Assembly (NCBI GenBank): GCA_015698045.1
Contig: BLAL01000304.1
Span: 992,001 to 1,056,000, forward strand
Direction of reading: 5' to 3'
Length of the DNA stretch: 64,000 nucleotides
From: Rhizophagus clarus
Lineage: Eukaryota > Glomeromycota > Glomeromycetes > Glomerales > Glomeraceae
In this document: positions 11,919 through 23,726 of the stretch, in pieces
How the letters are laid out: each line of letters begins with the position of its first letter
How positions within the stretch are numbered: position 1 is the stretch's first letter
Notes under the pieces: model-generated
Databases searched by the model: none
What the model saw: only the letters and a program-made list of their open reading frames with translations
What the model was told of the DNA's origin: nothing
Made by a program: the position numbers and the translations under genes

Positions 11919-14900
11919 TTGTTTAATCATTATCTTTTTCAATTTTATAGTTTATTCTGTGTTTATTATTTATTAACTATTATATATAAAAATTTAAAAA
12001 AAAATCCTACAAAGAGCAAAAATAAAAACAAAAAAACCTCTATAGTAGAATGTAATTGTCAATCTTGTAGGTTAAATCCAAATGGATACAAAAAAGTTTC
12101 AAAAGCAACTAGAACACGCCATAGAATAAGAGATAGAAAGCAATCTGAACAACAAATTATTAATGAAAATAATGATCAGCAAAGTGATTTTAACGAAGAT
12201 TTTGATCAAGAAACAAGTTTGGATAATACTATTAGTAGTGAATATACTTCATCAGAGAGTGATTCTAGTTCAGTAAATAGTGATTCTCCTGTAAATTCAA
12301 ATAAAATTGGTATGGATTTTATTTATTAATCATATTATTATTTAGTTGTAATTTACTAATTACAGTAATAATAAATTTTAATGTATAACAAGATATGAAA
12401 TTACCATCAGGTTTTGTAGAAGCTTTGCGCTTACTAGAAATAAAGTCACGTACAAATATGACTGAACAAATGTATCAAGAAATCATGATTAATTTTTGTG
12501 AACAAGAAATCAGTCTTTATCGAGTCTCAAAAAAATTAGAAAATTTTGTGCAAATCAAACCTGAATGGATTGATTGTTGTATAAAAAGTTGCTATGCATT
12601 TACAGGAAGTTTAAAAAATGCACAAAATTGTCCAAAATGCAATGAACCACGCTATATTAAAGAAAGTAATTCACTTAAATCACGCAAAAAGATGGCATTT
12701 TTTTCCCTTGAAGATCGATTACTTATTCAATATCAAGATTCAATACGTTCTCAAACTTTCCAGTATAGATATGAATACACTACACATCCAGACTATATTA
12801 ATGAAGAAAAATATGGTGATATATTTGATGGAAAATGATATAAAGATCTGGTAGCCGAAGGACATTTTCCAGATTATCGAGATATTGCATTAACAGCTTC
12901 ACTTGATGGCTACCAAATTTTTAAACAAAAAACAGATGATTGTTGGATTATACTTTTTATTAATAATAATATTAATCCTCAAGATCGGTTTAAAAAAGAA
13001 AATTTATTAATTAGTGCAATTATTCCTGGACCTAATGCACCATTTGATCTCAATTCTTTTTTATATCCAATAATAGGTGAATTAAAAGTTCTTGAAGGTA
13101 TTTATATATAATAATATTTATATTTTTAATTAATCCAATAATAATATTATTATTTATTATAGTAGAAGGTATAGAATGTTATGATGGTTTTAAAGAAGAA
13201 ACTTTTACTCTGCGGTGTTCAGTAGTTTCTTGGTCAGGTGATACGCCTGCTCTTGCAAAACTAATGTATACTGCTGGCCACAACTCATACAAAGGTTGCA
13301 GATACTGTGAAATACATGGTGTATACCATAATCATATTTACTTTCCAACTACACCACCAAAAAAAAGCAAAGGAATAAAATATATACCAGCAAATCTACC
13401 AAAAAAAACACATATAACTTATCTCCAAAAAATTCGTCATTTGAGTACAGCACAAAATAGCACTCAGAGAAAAAAATTAGAAAGTGAAACTGGTATGTTT
13501 TTGTTTATTAATATAATGAATTATATATAAATTTTATTTTAAATCTTTATTTTAATAGGAATAACTGGAAAAAGTATATTATTTGAACTCAAGTCAACCC
13601 AATTTCCTGATTCTTTTGCTTTGGATATAATGCATTTATTATATGAGAATATACCAAGCTACATGTTTAAACATTGGCCTAATAGCTTCTACAATAATAA
13701 ATCATTTAATGATGAATATATACTGCCAAAAAACACATGGACTTTAATCGGTAAACAAATGGAAATGTCAAAAAAGACAATGCCATCCAATTTTGGCAGA
13801 TCACCAAGAAATATTGCTGCCCATCATGAAGGATTCAAGGCAGAAGAGTGGGCTAATTGGATAGTACTTTATTCTATACCATTATTAAAGAATCATTTAC
13901 CCAGACAGATAATTAAAGGCTGGAAATATTTCGTAGATGCTGTGCGTTTATGTCAAAAATTTACTATCAAAAAAGATGATTTGATGGAAATTCAGCAATT
14001 AATTTTGGCTTTTTACAAACATTATGAAATGTGAGTTATAATACATATAAAATTTTATCATAATTTTAATGACTTATTTTTAATATAATATCTATAGGAC
14101 TTATTATCAATATGAAGCAGAACGTTTACCTGCCATGAAAATATCCTTTCACTATTTACTTCATTTAGTAGATAGTATTCAAGCAACTGGACCATGCTGG
14201 GCCACATGGCAATTTCCTATAGAACGTCTATTTGGGATGTTATTACCATTAGTTCAATCAAAGCTGCATCCATATGAAAATCTTGTCAATAATATTACTT
14301 TACATGAACGTTTTAATCATTTGCGATTTTATCATACTCTTCAAGCTCAGGTTTTTCCACCAAAACCAAGTAAGATACACAATGAAAACCAGGTCTATAT
14401 TAATGAAAATTATGCTGAAAATCTATATTTTCCAAGTTCTATCCATTATCTTAACAAATCAACTTTAATCAAACTTAAGAGGATCTACCATTCCGTATAT
14501 GGAATTAATACAAATGAAGAGGTTTGTTTTAAATAGTTCTCTAAATAAAATTTAAAAATGAAATGAAAAAAAAAATCTTTATTCTTAATTTATTAAGCCA
14601 CGAATTTTTACAGGGATTTCCTGAAAATGGCATAAAATATGCCCGTCTTCAGTCTAGAAATGGTACAATAATCGGATCTAAATGGGGAAGAAGAAATAGA
14701 GATTTTTCAAGGATCAATTATACAGTTGCAGTAAGTAATTAAGTTTAGATAACAATATGATGTCAGCCTATTAATATATATATGTATGTAATTAATTTAT
14801 TTTTATTATTAGGTAAGAATGCAAACTGACAAATATGCTGCATTTCCAAATCGAGAATCTGTTTTTGAAGTTGAAGAATTTTATTGTTGTATAGAATATT

Positions 14901-15142
14901 TTATGGTGCATAACTATAAAGAAAAATCTATAATTGTTGCGTATGTACAATGGACTCAACAGGTCTTAGAGGATGAATGGGGAACAATGTTTTTTAAAGG
15001 TTATGGTGCGAAACAATTTATTGATGTTTGTGTAATTGATCGTTGTGTAGGTTTTCTAGAAGTAGAAAATCTTTACTATATTATTGATAAAAAGGTCGAT
15101 GATCCAGATGATAGTCACCTATATATTTCAGAAGAAGAGTGA
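11919..15142 (+). pseudogene. CACTA-like transposase (Tnp2 type), one in-frame stop
   Basis: DDE-type transposase of fungal Tnp2/Plavaka character. Exons 11919-12309, 12393-13097, 13163-13492, 13559-14030, 14098-14521, 14614-14730 and 14813-15142 join in phase (2769 bases, 923 codons). The N-terminus has a CxC..C cluster (ECNCQSC) followed by basic ATRTRHR, then an acidic Ser/Asp/Glu tract. A zinc-knuckle-like CxxxC...CxxC (CIKSCYAFTG, NCPKCNEPRY) follows. Family hallmarks are SLDGYQIF, the AIIPGPNAPFDLNSFLYP block, SWSGDTPALAKL, GCRYCEIHG and ALDIMHLLYENI with its catalytic-type Asp. A TGA at 12836-12838 interrupts the frame just before YKDLVAEG; it is a single substitution from TGG or CGA. 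No ATG opens the first exon, so the start is missing or lies in an unseen upstream exon. Otherwise the copy is well preserved, so it is probably young. Confidence 0.85.
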
Positions 15143-15519
15143 ATCATAAATAAGAAATAAGATGTAATCACTGAAACTGGCACAAATTGGACACGTAATT
15201 TAAAAAAACCAAAAAAATATGTAATTAAGTAGACTGGTATAAATATAGATGCGAAATTAGTATAAAACCAAGCAACTAGTACAAGTTTAGTATACAATAT
15301 GTATAAAACTAAGTGATTAATACAAATTTAATACAATATTAAAAATACATAATTAGTATAAAACTAAGCGACTGGTACAAATTCAGTACATTATTAAAAA
15401 ATTTTTTTTTCAAATTTTATTGAATGGCTTAAATTTGGCACATAAAATTAATAATATACACATAATCCAAATAAATATAATATAAATTACATACGATGAC
15501 TATTTACTGGGCTACACTG

Positions 15520-16408
15520 AGGTCAGAGTGTATTTTCGAAACTGTCTTGATATATTTTTATCATTTTCTCTCGGAGAATACGCTTAACCAGTTAATTGAC
15601 ATTAAATTATTGAATATTTAATAAACTGTCACTTAAAAATTTTTTTTTGTATTATATCAGTATTATATTACATGACAACAAATAATTCTTCGATTCCAAA
15701 ATAATAATACTCTCTTATTAGCAGGATAATGTACATCTATAGCATATATCATCATTATTCTCTTACGTGGTACACTTTCAAATAAAAAATCACTGCTATT
15801 AAATATAATTATAATTTTTTGCATATTCAATTATTTCAAGTAAAGAAAATTTTTAAAATAGAAAAAATTCTTTGTTATTTACTGTTTTGCCGCTCAAAAA
15901 TAATGTAATAACAAACAGAACGATATTTTGATATACGAAAATAATTGTGTGATTTGTGTCTTTATATAATTCCAGTGAGCTATAATGCTGGCCTGGAAAT
16001 ACGTAAACATTTTAAGTAATAATAATAAGTATAGTATTGGCAGTTGCAAGGTTAACTGATGTATGCAGTCTTACATTAAATAATAGTTATCTAATTAGTA
16101 TAAAAATATTTATATCTTTATTATATAATTATAATTTTAAAAAGATATTTTAATAAAATGATATACAATATAAATATAAAAGACTAATAGATATAAACTA
16201 AAAATAAAGATAAATTGAAATAAAAGTCTAACTATAACTGTTCAATATGTTCTTCAGTTACCTTAACCATTGGCTTCAACTTTTATAGAGATAGAAACTT
16301 CATTCAATATTAATTTTGCCAAAATTCATTTAGTTCTATAAACAATAAATAATTAAATCAGATAAGAAATATTAATAGAATGAAATAAATATAAATTACC
16401 TGATTCAT
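15520..16408. other. Non-coding, downstream of kinase B
   Basis: Mostly AT-rich. A reading on the minus strand near 16265-16330 (ILNEVSISIKVEANG then stop) looks coding and may be a last exon of the kinase family, but its phase with the exon at 16504-16541 could not be settled. Confidence 0.4.
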
Positions 16409-18282
16409 TTAATTGAACTGAAACTATAAATTTATAAAATAATAATTGACCGTTAATAAATGTAGATTAAATAATCATAGTGATATTTAAGTGAAATACT
16501 TACGGGATTCACTAGTGTTGACTGAATAGCATGATCAGCATCTATTAGGAAAAAAATATAAATTAAATAATGTAAATAAATATATTTCAGAACAAAAGCA
16601 AACAAAGTTAAATTTACCTGAATTAAATTGGAAAGATGATAAATCCGAAGAATTAACTGGTTTTGGAAGATTTTTAAAATTTAGAAGCCTACTAGTATAA
16701 ATTGCTTGTGGATGTGTTTGAATGTTTATGGATTTATCTTTATTTGATTTGCTTTTAAATTTTTTTCTTCTAATTTTATCACATTCTTTTACTTGAAAAT
16801 AAATTTCACTATTTTGACTAATTTTGACACCTTCACTATCCTCATTATCTTCACTATCTTCACTATCTTCATTCTTCCCATTATCTTTACTATTTTCACT
16901 ATCATCATTGTCATCACTATTTTCATTATCTTCATTATTATCACTATCATCACTATCATCATCACTACCTTTAATATTTTTGATTTCATCATTCCATTTT
17001 GTTAACAGTTGATATAATACTTTAGCAGCTGATCTATTGTCTATTTCAGCATCCCAACATTTTATTATCAAATCTGCAAGTAATTTTGGTACAATTTTAG
17101 AAATACTTGGCCTATATCCTTTACATATTTGAATAGCCAAAAATTTATCATGAGGAATATCATTAAAAGGAATTTCTTCAGAAAGTAACTCATTCATTAT
17201 TATTCCAAATGAATAAATATCTGCTGCTTTAGTATATTGATGTCTACATAAAACTTCTGGTGCCATATATGGTAATACTCCATAAATTCCTTTTCTTTAA
17301 CTGTTTGCTTGTTTGCTGGTTGACACATTCCTAAATCACTTATAAATGGACTATTTATATTTAATACATTGCCTGAATGAAAGTCTTTATGAACCAATCC
17401 AGCATTATGAATATCTAGAAGACACTCGCAAGTTGTTGCAATGCCTGAATTTTTGATCCATAATTTATATAATTTTTAGATTTAATTAAAGAATTTCTCA
17501 AATTTCCATTTTCAATATATCTTAAAACCATCATATATTCTTTGGTATTTGGATCTTGAGTTATTCCATAACATTGGATAACAACATTAAGACAAATATG
17601 AAGATGAGATTTAATCTAATTGATAAAAAAAAATGTTGTTAATAAATAAATACAAGTAACAATTACTAAATAAAAATTAAATTCAAATTACTTCATTTAA
17701 AAAATCTGAACTAATATCAGAAGAATTATTCAAACTTTTCAATGCATATTTGTCAAGATGATTTCTACACCATTCTTGACTTTTAATATCCCAATATTCA
17801 ATGTTTCCCTCAGGCCATTCAGCTAAATAGACCTTACCAAATCCACCTTCTGCAATATAAGTGATATTTTGAAATTTTTCAAATGGTATCCATTCAATAT
17901 AATTTAGATAATGTACAGCATTAAGTTGTGATTGTTGTATAAATTCATCGATGATTTCATTCCCACTAGTCCAATTTTTAAAGTTATCCTTAAACCTTTT
18001 GACATTACAAGGTTGACACCAATTAGCTCCTGTGCCGGGTTCATTACATTCTCCACATATTCCATATGCTTGTTTTCTTTCTTCTAAATCTTCCATATAA
18101 ACTATTTTTTTGCCTGTTTCTTTTGATATATTAGTTGAAACTGTAACATGAAGCTTTTAATGATCAAAAAAATTATTACAATTTTAATTATAAAATTCAA
18201 TATTACTCACATTAATAACAATAACGTATTGATGTACCTGATATTTGTAATCCCACTTCCATAAATTTATTTGCTTTTCCAT
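16409..18282 (-). pseudogene. TKL-type protein kinase, copy B, two frameshifts
   Basis: Paralog of the kinase at 259-1936 with the same exon plan. Exons are 18238-18282, 17692-18153, 16618-17615, 16504-16541, and perhaps 16409-16423 ending in TAA. The zinc-ribbon-like CGEC...CQPC motif, glycine loop AEGGFGKV, HKDFHSGN, DLG and APE are all visible, but not in one frame. Against copy A, one base is missing near 17430 (between ALQQLA and LLDIHN) and another near 17296 (just before the GVLPYMAPEVL equivalent), so the catalytic loop and activation segment are out of frame. A Ser/Asp/Glu/Asn run near 16820-16985 is much longer than in copy A. Intact splice sites and the preserved 3' exon show what copy A has lost. 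Sequencing error at either indel cannot be excluded. Confidence 0.8.
16810..16985. repeat. Minisatellite encoding acidic Ser/Asp/Glu/Asn run
   Basis: Imperfect tandem units of 6-9 bp, such as ATCTTCACT and ATCATCACT on the plus strand, encode the acidic linker of kinase B. The equivalent tract in copy A is only about a dozen residues, so the repeat has expanded or contracted since duplication. ORFs in other frames here are shadows of this repeat. Confidence 0.75.
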
Positions 18283-18579
18283 ATTAACAAATTTGAATTA
18301 TATGAATTATAATTTTATACGTGCGAGTAATTTATCACATAAATTCTGAAATTATAAATAAGTAAAAAAAACCCCCGCAGTATAAAAAATGCACAAACTT
18401 GTGCTACTTTTGTACTAAAACTTTGTGCAGGAAAAAAAATAGTATTAGACTAAATATAGTAATTTTAAAAAAAATCTTTATTACATGTCACAAAGTATAT
18501 TTTTTTTTCATCGATATAAACGGAAATCTATTCCTTTCTTGGGAAGTTCTAGGCTTGTTCATCCGAAATTCCGAAACTA
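18283..18579. other. Upstream region of kinase B
   Basis: AT-rich 5' flank. It shares with the 5' flank of kinase A the phrase GCACTAAAACTTTG (here GTACTAAAACTTTG) followed by an A-rich run, so the duplication includes promoter sequence. Confidence 0.5.
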
Positions 18580-19088
18580 TGAAGCGCCGTTCTGATCAAA
18601 AGTCCGGGATTAAACCCTGGATCAGATCCCGGATTTTATCCAGGATAAAATATGGATTTATCCATTTCACCCCGGATTTATCCATATTTCACTCTGGATC
18701 TGATCCATATTCACCCTGGATCTGATCCAATATTTCATCCCGGATTTGATCCATATTTATCCCGGATCTGATCCCTTAAACATCACCAAAAATTACATCA
18801 CATCCAATATTTCATCCCAAATTTGATCAAATCCAGGATGAAATATTGGATTAATCCAGGATTTGATAATTGGATGTGATGTAATTTTTGGTGATATTTA
18901 AGGAATCAGATCCGGGATAAATATGGATCAAATCCGGGATGATCAGATCCAGGGTGAAATATAGATAAATCCAGGATGAAATATGGATAAATCCGGGGTG
19001 AAATGGATGAATCCATATTTTATCCTGGATAAAATCCGGGATCTGATCCAGGGTTTAATCCCGGACTTTTGATCAGAACGGCGCCTCA
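18580..19088. mobile_element. Palindromic MITE rich in GGATC motifs
   Basis: About 509 bp forming a near-complete inverted repeat. The left end is TGAAGCGCCGTTCTGATCAA and the right end is the inverse, TTGATCAGAACGGCGCCTCA. The arms are packed with short internal palindromes such as GGATCAGATCC and TCCGGGAT. TA lies at both edges, and the 7-mer CGAAACT occurs just outside both ends (18572-18578 and 19091-19097). Either could be the target duplication. No coding capacity. Confidence 0.7.
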
Positions 19089-22000
19089 TACGAAACTGAT
19101 ATCTATGGCATCATGGCGAGTGCTGTGTAACTTAATGGTCATAATCATAAGGATGCAACGCACGTATTTTCTTGTATTTCGAAGTTCAAATGATTTTCAA
19201 GAGTTTTACACGGCTATTTTTTTATACAAATAGAAAGAAATTGTTTGCAAGAAAAATTATTTTAAGAGTTTCATGACATATTATAGACTACGATTGATTT
19301 ATTTAATTTATTTAATGACGACACGAGCGTCTATTGGATCTCAATAAAGATATTCTTAGTAAAATAATTTATAACAACAAATGTTAAGACAAATATTGTA
19401 TTCATGTACAGTACATTAAAATTTTTTTTAATTAAATTCTTTAATCAAAGTGAGGGTTGTAATTTTTAATGTAACATATATATTCTCCAAGGGGATTTTA
19501 AAAAAAAAATTTTTTTTTCTATTTTCAAATGTTGCAGGTGCATGATATCTAAAAAAAACCTTTTTTTTTTTATTTAAAGATTTAATATTAAATATAAATA
19601 ATACATACTGCACATACTGTGTACAATCGAAAAATCAAAAACCAAAGAAAGATATCATATAACAAAAAAAAATGACATGAAGAAAAAAAGAAAAAACCTC
19701 CACATTCAAAATAAAGAGAAATAAAAATATATATATACTGGTTATATAAATCCATTAATACAAAATTATAAAATAATTTTAACCTTTTTTTTTTATAAAT
19801 TAGGTAATTTTGATAAAAGTTTTCTTCTAAGAATAGGAGACACAAGACGTCCTGATTAACCATTCACATTTTCCATTGGAGTCTGATAAACTTTTTGAAA
19901 TGATCGTCAATATCAAGCTATTCCAAAAAGCTTACACTCGCATTACTATGATTTCTTTTGTCGTAAATGTTTGATGAGATCCATCAAAATTTCTTTAGTA
20001 ATTAATCCCATTGAGCTTTTATGTTTAATGTGACCTAAGATTCTTCTTATATCATCATTACTAAATCTAGCATTTGTTCCTACACTTATTCTTATACTGC
20101 TGCTACTCTTACTTATTTTTGTACTTTCGCACTAGTAATTCGTTTACCATTACTAAATATTAATAAAACTGTACTATTTAAATTAATTTTTTAGCGTTGA
20201 AAATTGAATTACTCTCTTCAATATGAATTTTCTCAATAGTGATAGATGTTAAGATTTGTGAACTAGATCTTGATAAAATCTTGAATTTAACCTTCCATAC
20301 GCTTTATTACGATTTAACTAATACTAGATTTATAATATTATTTGTCATTGAATTCACTGTAACTATAGAGATGAAGAAATTTTTACCATCACAACTGCAT
20401 TTAATCATTCTAGTTAAAATAGTCTATATTATGAGTATTTATCGATATTATTCTTGTTGTGGTCGTGGCTGTGGTTGTGTTTGTTGCTGATGGAGTATTG
20501 ATTAGGAATAGTTGTTAACGTACCACCACCACTCCTCCTATTTCTTTTTTGATTACTTAACCTAAAAAAAAAATTAATTAGGAGCATTAATAGAAACAAC
20601 GTAATAAGTAACTTATAAATTTAAAAAAAAAAAAAAATCGAATTAAAATTTTGTAATATTGGTATTGCAAAATTCCATGAAAAATATGTGATGTTAGTAA
20701 AATACATACGTAATATTCAATTGCACGTGATGGATGAAAGTATTCGTATATGAATTACACTGTTATTAAAATACTGTCATAACATTTATTAATGAGGAAT
20801 TGTCTAGCACAACTAGAAAAAAAAGTAAAATTTTTGTTAAAATAAAAAAAAAAAAATAATATTCTCTTGACACGTGTTATTTACTTCAATAAATTGCGGC
20901 ACGTCCAGATAAACTCTACATTTTAATTCTTTAATATAATTCGATTCCATATGATAATAAAATAATTTATACAATTATAAAAGATCATTAAATTATATAT
21001 TGGATTCGCTTTGTCTAAATAATTAATATTTACATCCATAAGAATAGAAATAATGATGATATTGGTGATATTATTAATAAAAAACCCTATTATACATACT
21101 AAATATATACTTGCTTGGTGAACGTTTATATTTACTATGTGTAAGCTCTTTCCTTAATTCTCTTGTTCGAGTTCTATAACTGATAAAAAATGGGTGGAAA
21201 CGGAAAAAATTTTTTTCTCTTTTTATTAAAACTATTATGCTTATGGGGCATATTAACGCTAATCTACGCTAATCTGGTGGTCAATTCTCTACTTAAATCT
21301 TTGATCGACCAAAAATTCATAAGTATTTTTTTTTTTTTTGTTTTAAAAAATTTCATTAATTTACACCGCAGGAAGATACTTGTCGAGTAACAAGATTACT
21401 ATATATAAATTAATTGAACTAGAGATTGAAAAAACGATCAGTTAGTTACGCTTTACGAGTCACGACACTCTTTTTCATTTCAGAGTTTTTTTTTACACTC
21501 GCATAATAAATTAATTAAATTTAATTGTAGTCGTATGAATTCAAGTAAGTAACCTATTTCTCTTGTAAAAGATATAGAAGATAATCAAAAGGATTGTTTT
21601 AATATATTATAAGAATCCAAACGCTATCATAAAATTATTATACAATATTATTATACAAAATAATACTAATATCCAACGAAATGTTCTTAGCAAATTTTCT
21701 TCTTCATATCGCTAAAATATATTGTAAAATCGCGAACACGTCTATTCTTGATGAAAGATTTCTTATTGATGATGATGGTGATATTAATATATTATTTGTT
21801 ATATTTTTTTCTTTTCTTCGAGTATCGTAAATCTTTACAGATCAAAGAATACAATAAAGAATTGAGATTAGCGCTTCTAGATTTTCTTTAGGTTAATTAT
21901 GTGATTATCAAGATTAATTATGTGTTATTAGAATTCTCCTTTAGATTGATTATGCGTTTATTAGAGTTCTTTTTTAGCTTGATTGGTTTTGCGTTTATTA

Positions 22001-22719
22001 GGATCCTTCTTTAGATTAATTACTATTAAAGCTTTTTCATTAAGTTTATTTTGTTTTAAAGAAAAATTAAGCTTAAACTTGATATAATACTATATTAAAT
22101 AAATCGTCATTTTATTCTTTCGCCATTTTTTTTTGCTAGCTTAAACTTTTACTATGAGCAAGTTTACACTTGTAATAAATAATGATGAAATTTTCATCGT
22201 GTGATACTTTAATAAATTATTTTTTTTCAAAACTGATAAATAAAAAAAAACTCTTCGTTCTTAATAATTGTAAATTAAGCATAGTTTACAGTTTTTATAG
22301 TTAAGAATCTATATGATCATCATCGTTCCTTTAACAAGTCTGATAAATACATTCGCGCTTTGATAATTCACCGAGAGTTAACTGACAATTAATCATTACA
22401 CCAATTCTAAAAATTCGATATTATTTGATATTATTTTATGCAATTTATTCATACATTCTTATCAAATATGTCAAACATATTATTTGTAATACCTACGTGT
22501 ATAAGATCAACTACTTTGTCAATGTTTCATTTTTTGCGTCATATGGGTCATACTGACAAAAACTGAGTTACACACAAATCTAAGCTATATGCGTATATTT
22601 TTACATAAAAATCTATTTATTAGTTATAGTCAGTTAATATGAAGTTTTAATAAATTACATTATTAAAGATGAATTAACGTCAGGGAAGATTCATAATATT
22701 TCATGTATCTACTTTTGAT
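19089..22719. other. Non-coding half of the segmental duplication (copy B)
   Basis: Collinear at low identity with about 4500-7930 in copy A. No ORF here has family motifs or a splice-supported extension. The MITEs of copy A at 3644 and 4668 are absent, so they inserted after the duplication or were lost here. Confidence 0.6.
21869..22025. repeat. Degenerate minisatellite, about 50-bp unit
   Basis: Three to four imperfect units built around GATTAATTATG...TTATTAGA..TTCTTTAG follow each other in non-coding DNA. Confidence 0.55.
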
Positions 22720-23243
22720 TAGGGATGCCAACGGTCGGTTCGGTTCGGTTTCGGTTTTAAAACCGCGGTTTTCAGCCAAAACCGAACCGACCGCAAAACC
22801 GACCGATAAAACTGAACCGCAAAACCGATTGCAAAACCGAAGAAAATATTATTAGAAAGTGCTAATTATGACTTTATTTAGCAATAACATTTAAATTTAC
22901 ATAATTTTTTCTTACAAAAATAGTGCTTATTTTGCGATTTTTGGCGATACAAAAAAATCACGTGATCAACGCACAAAATTAAATTCTCCTTATAATTTCA
23001 AAAAGGAAATTACCATAAATTTAAATATTAAAATTCATGTTTTTTAGTTATTTTCAATTGAAGCAAAGATATTTTTTCGGGATAAATTACAAAATATTTA
23101 CAATTAACCGATCGGTTTTTTCATCGGTTTTTTTTATATACAAAACCGACGGTTAACCGGTCGGTCTTTGACTAAAACCGAACCGAAACCGAACCGGCAA
23201 AAACCGGTTATGACCGGTTATAACCGAACTTTTGGCATCCCTA
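22720..23243. mobile_element. hAT-type MITE with ACCG-rich arms
   Basis: 524 bp between perfect 8-bp duplications CTTTTGAT (22712-22719 and 23244-23251). Perfect 12-bp terminal inverted repeats, TAGGGATGCCAA and TTGGCATCCCTA. The subterminal arms are runs of AACCG/CGGTT, and the core is AT-rich and non-coding. Ends and duplication length match the hAT superfamily. Confidence 0.88.
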
Positions 23244-23726
23244 CTTTTGATACAAATATCTCATTTCCTAAACCATATATGTCTAATTTTTAACTTATCA
23301 TACTGATATGATTTTAATCAGAAATAATATAAATCCGTATTTAGCAAAATGATTCAGTTTTTATCATACTGACAGTCTTGTTAATGTAATAATGAATAGA
23401 ATTGATGCTTCATGTATTAAATTTGATATCTCAATATGTCAGTTTGAATCACAATATCTAAGATTTTTTTTTTTTTTATTTAAAGACTTTTTCTGCTTAG
23501 TGGCCTTCTGTGAAAAAAAATATTTATTTTTTTTTTTTTTATAAATCTTACTTTTTATAAATCTTACAAAAAAAATTACAAAAAAAAATCTTAATATCTT
23601 ATATAAAAATAAACATGAACATTGAAAGCTACCCTGGACAAAATGGTGGGTCAAAAATACAGTACTATATTTTTGACTTGTATATATATATATATCAATT
23701 AACTAACTTTTATTAATTTTTCCTAG

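Larger units (their letters stand above)
9714..15519. mobile_element. CACTA-like (Tnp2/Plavaka-type) DNA transposon, approximate limits
   Basis: Defined by its two divergent genes. Short subterminal motifs around GGTACAAATTTAGTAC and GGTATAAAC occur in one orientation on the right (15230-15400) and inverted on the left (9830-9900). TGTGCCAAA-type motifs are also inverted at 9714-9728 and 15431-15448. Exact termini and a target-site duplication were not found, so the limits are provisional. The element separates the two kinase duplicates. Confidence 0.55.

Noticed and set aside
9751..15519. AGTGAGCCC (left) and GGGCTACACT (right) as exact CACTA-element termini
   Set aside because: Similarity covers only about 10 bp with a gap, and no matching target duplication flanks it, so it was kept only as an approximate limit.
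16789..17012. ORFs on both strands of Ile/Thr- or Ser/Leu-rich composition
   Set aside because: They are other-frame translations of the acidic-linker minisatellite of kinase B.
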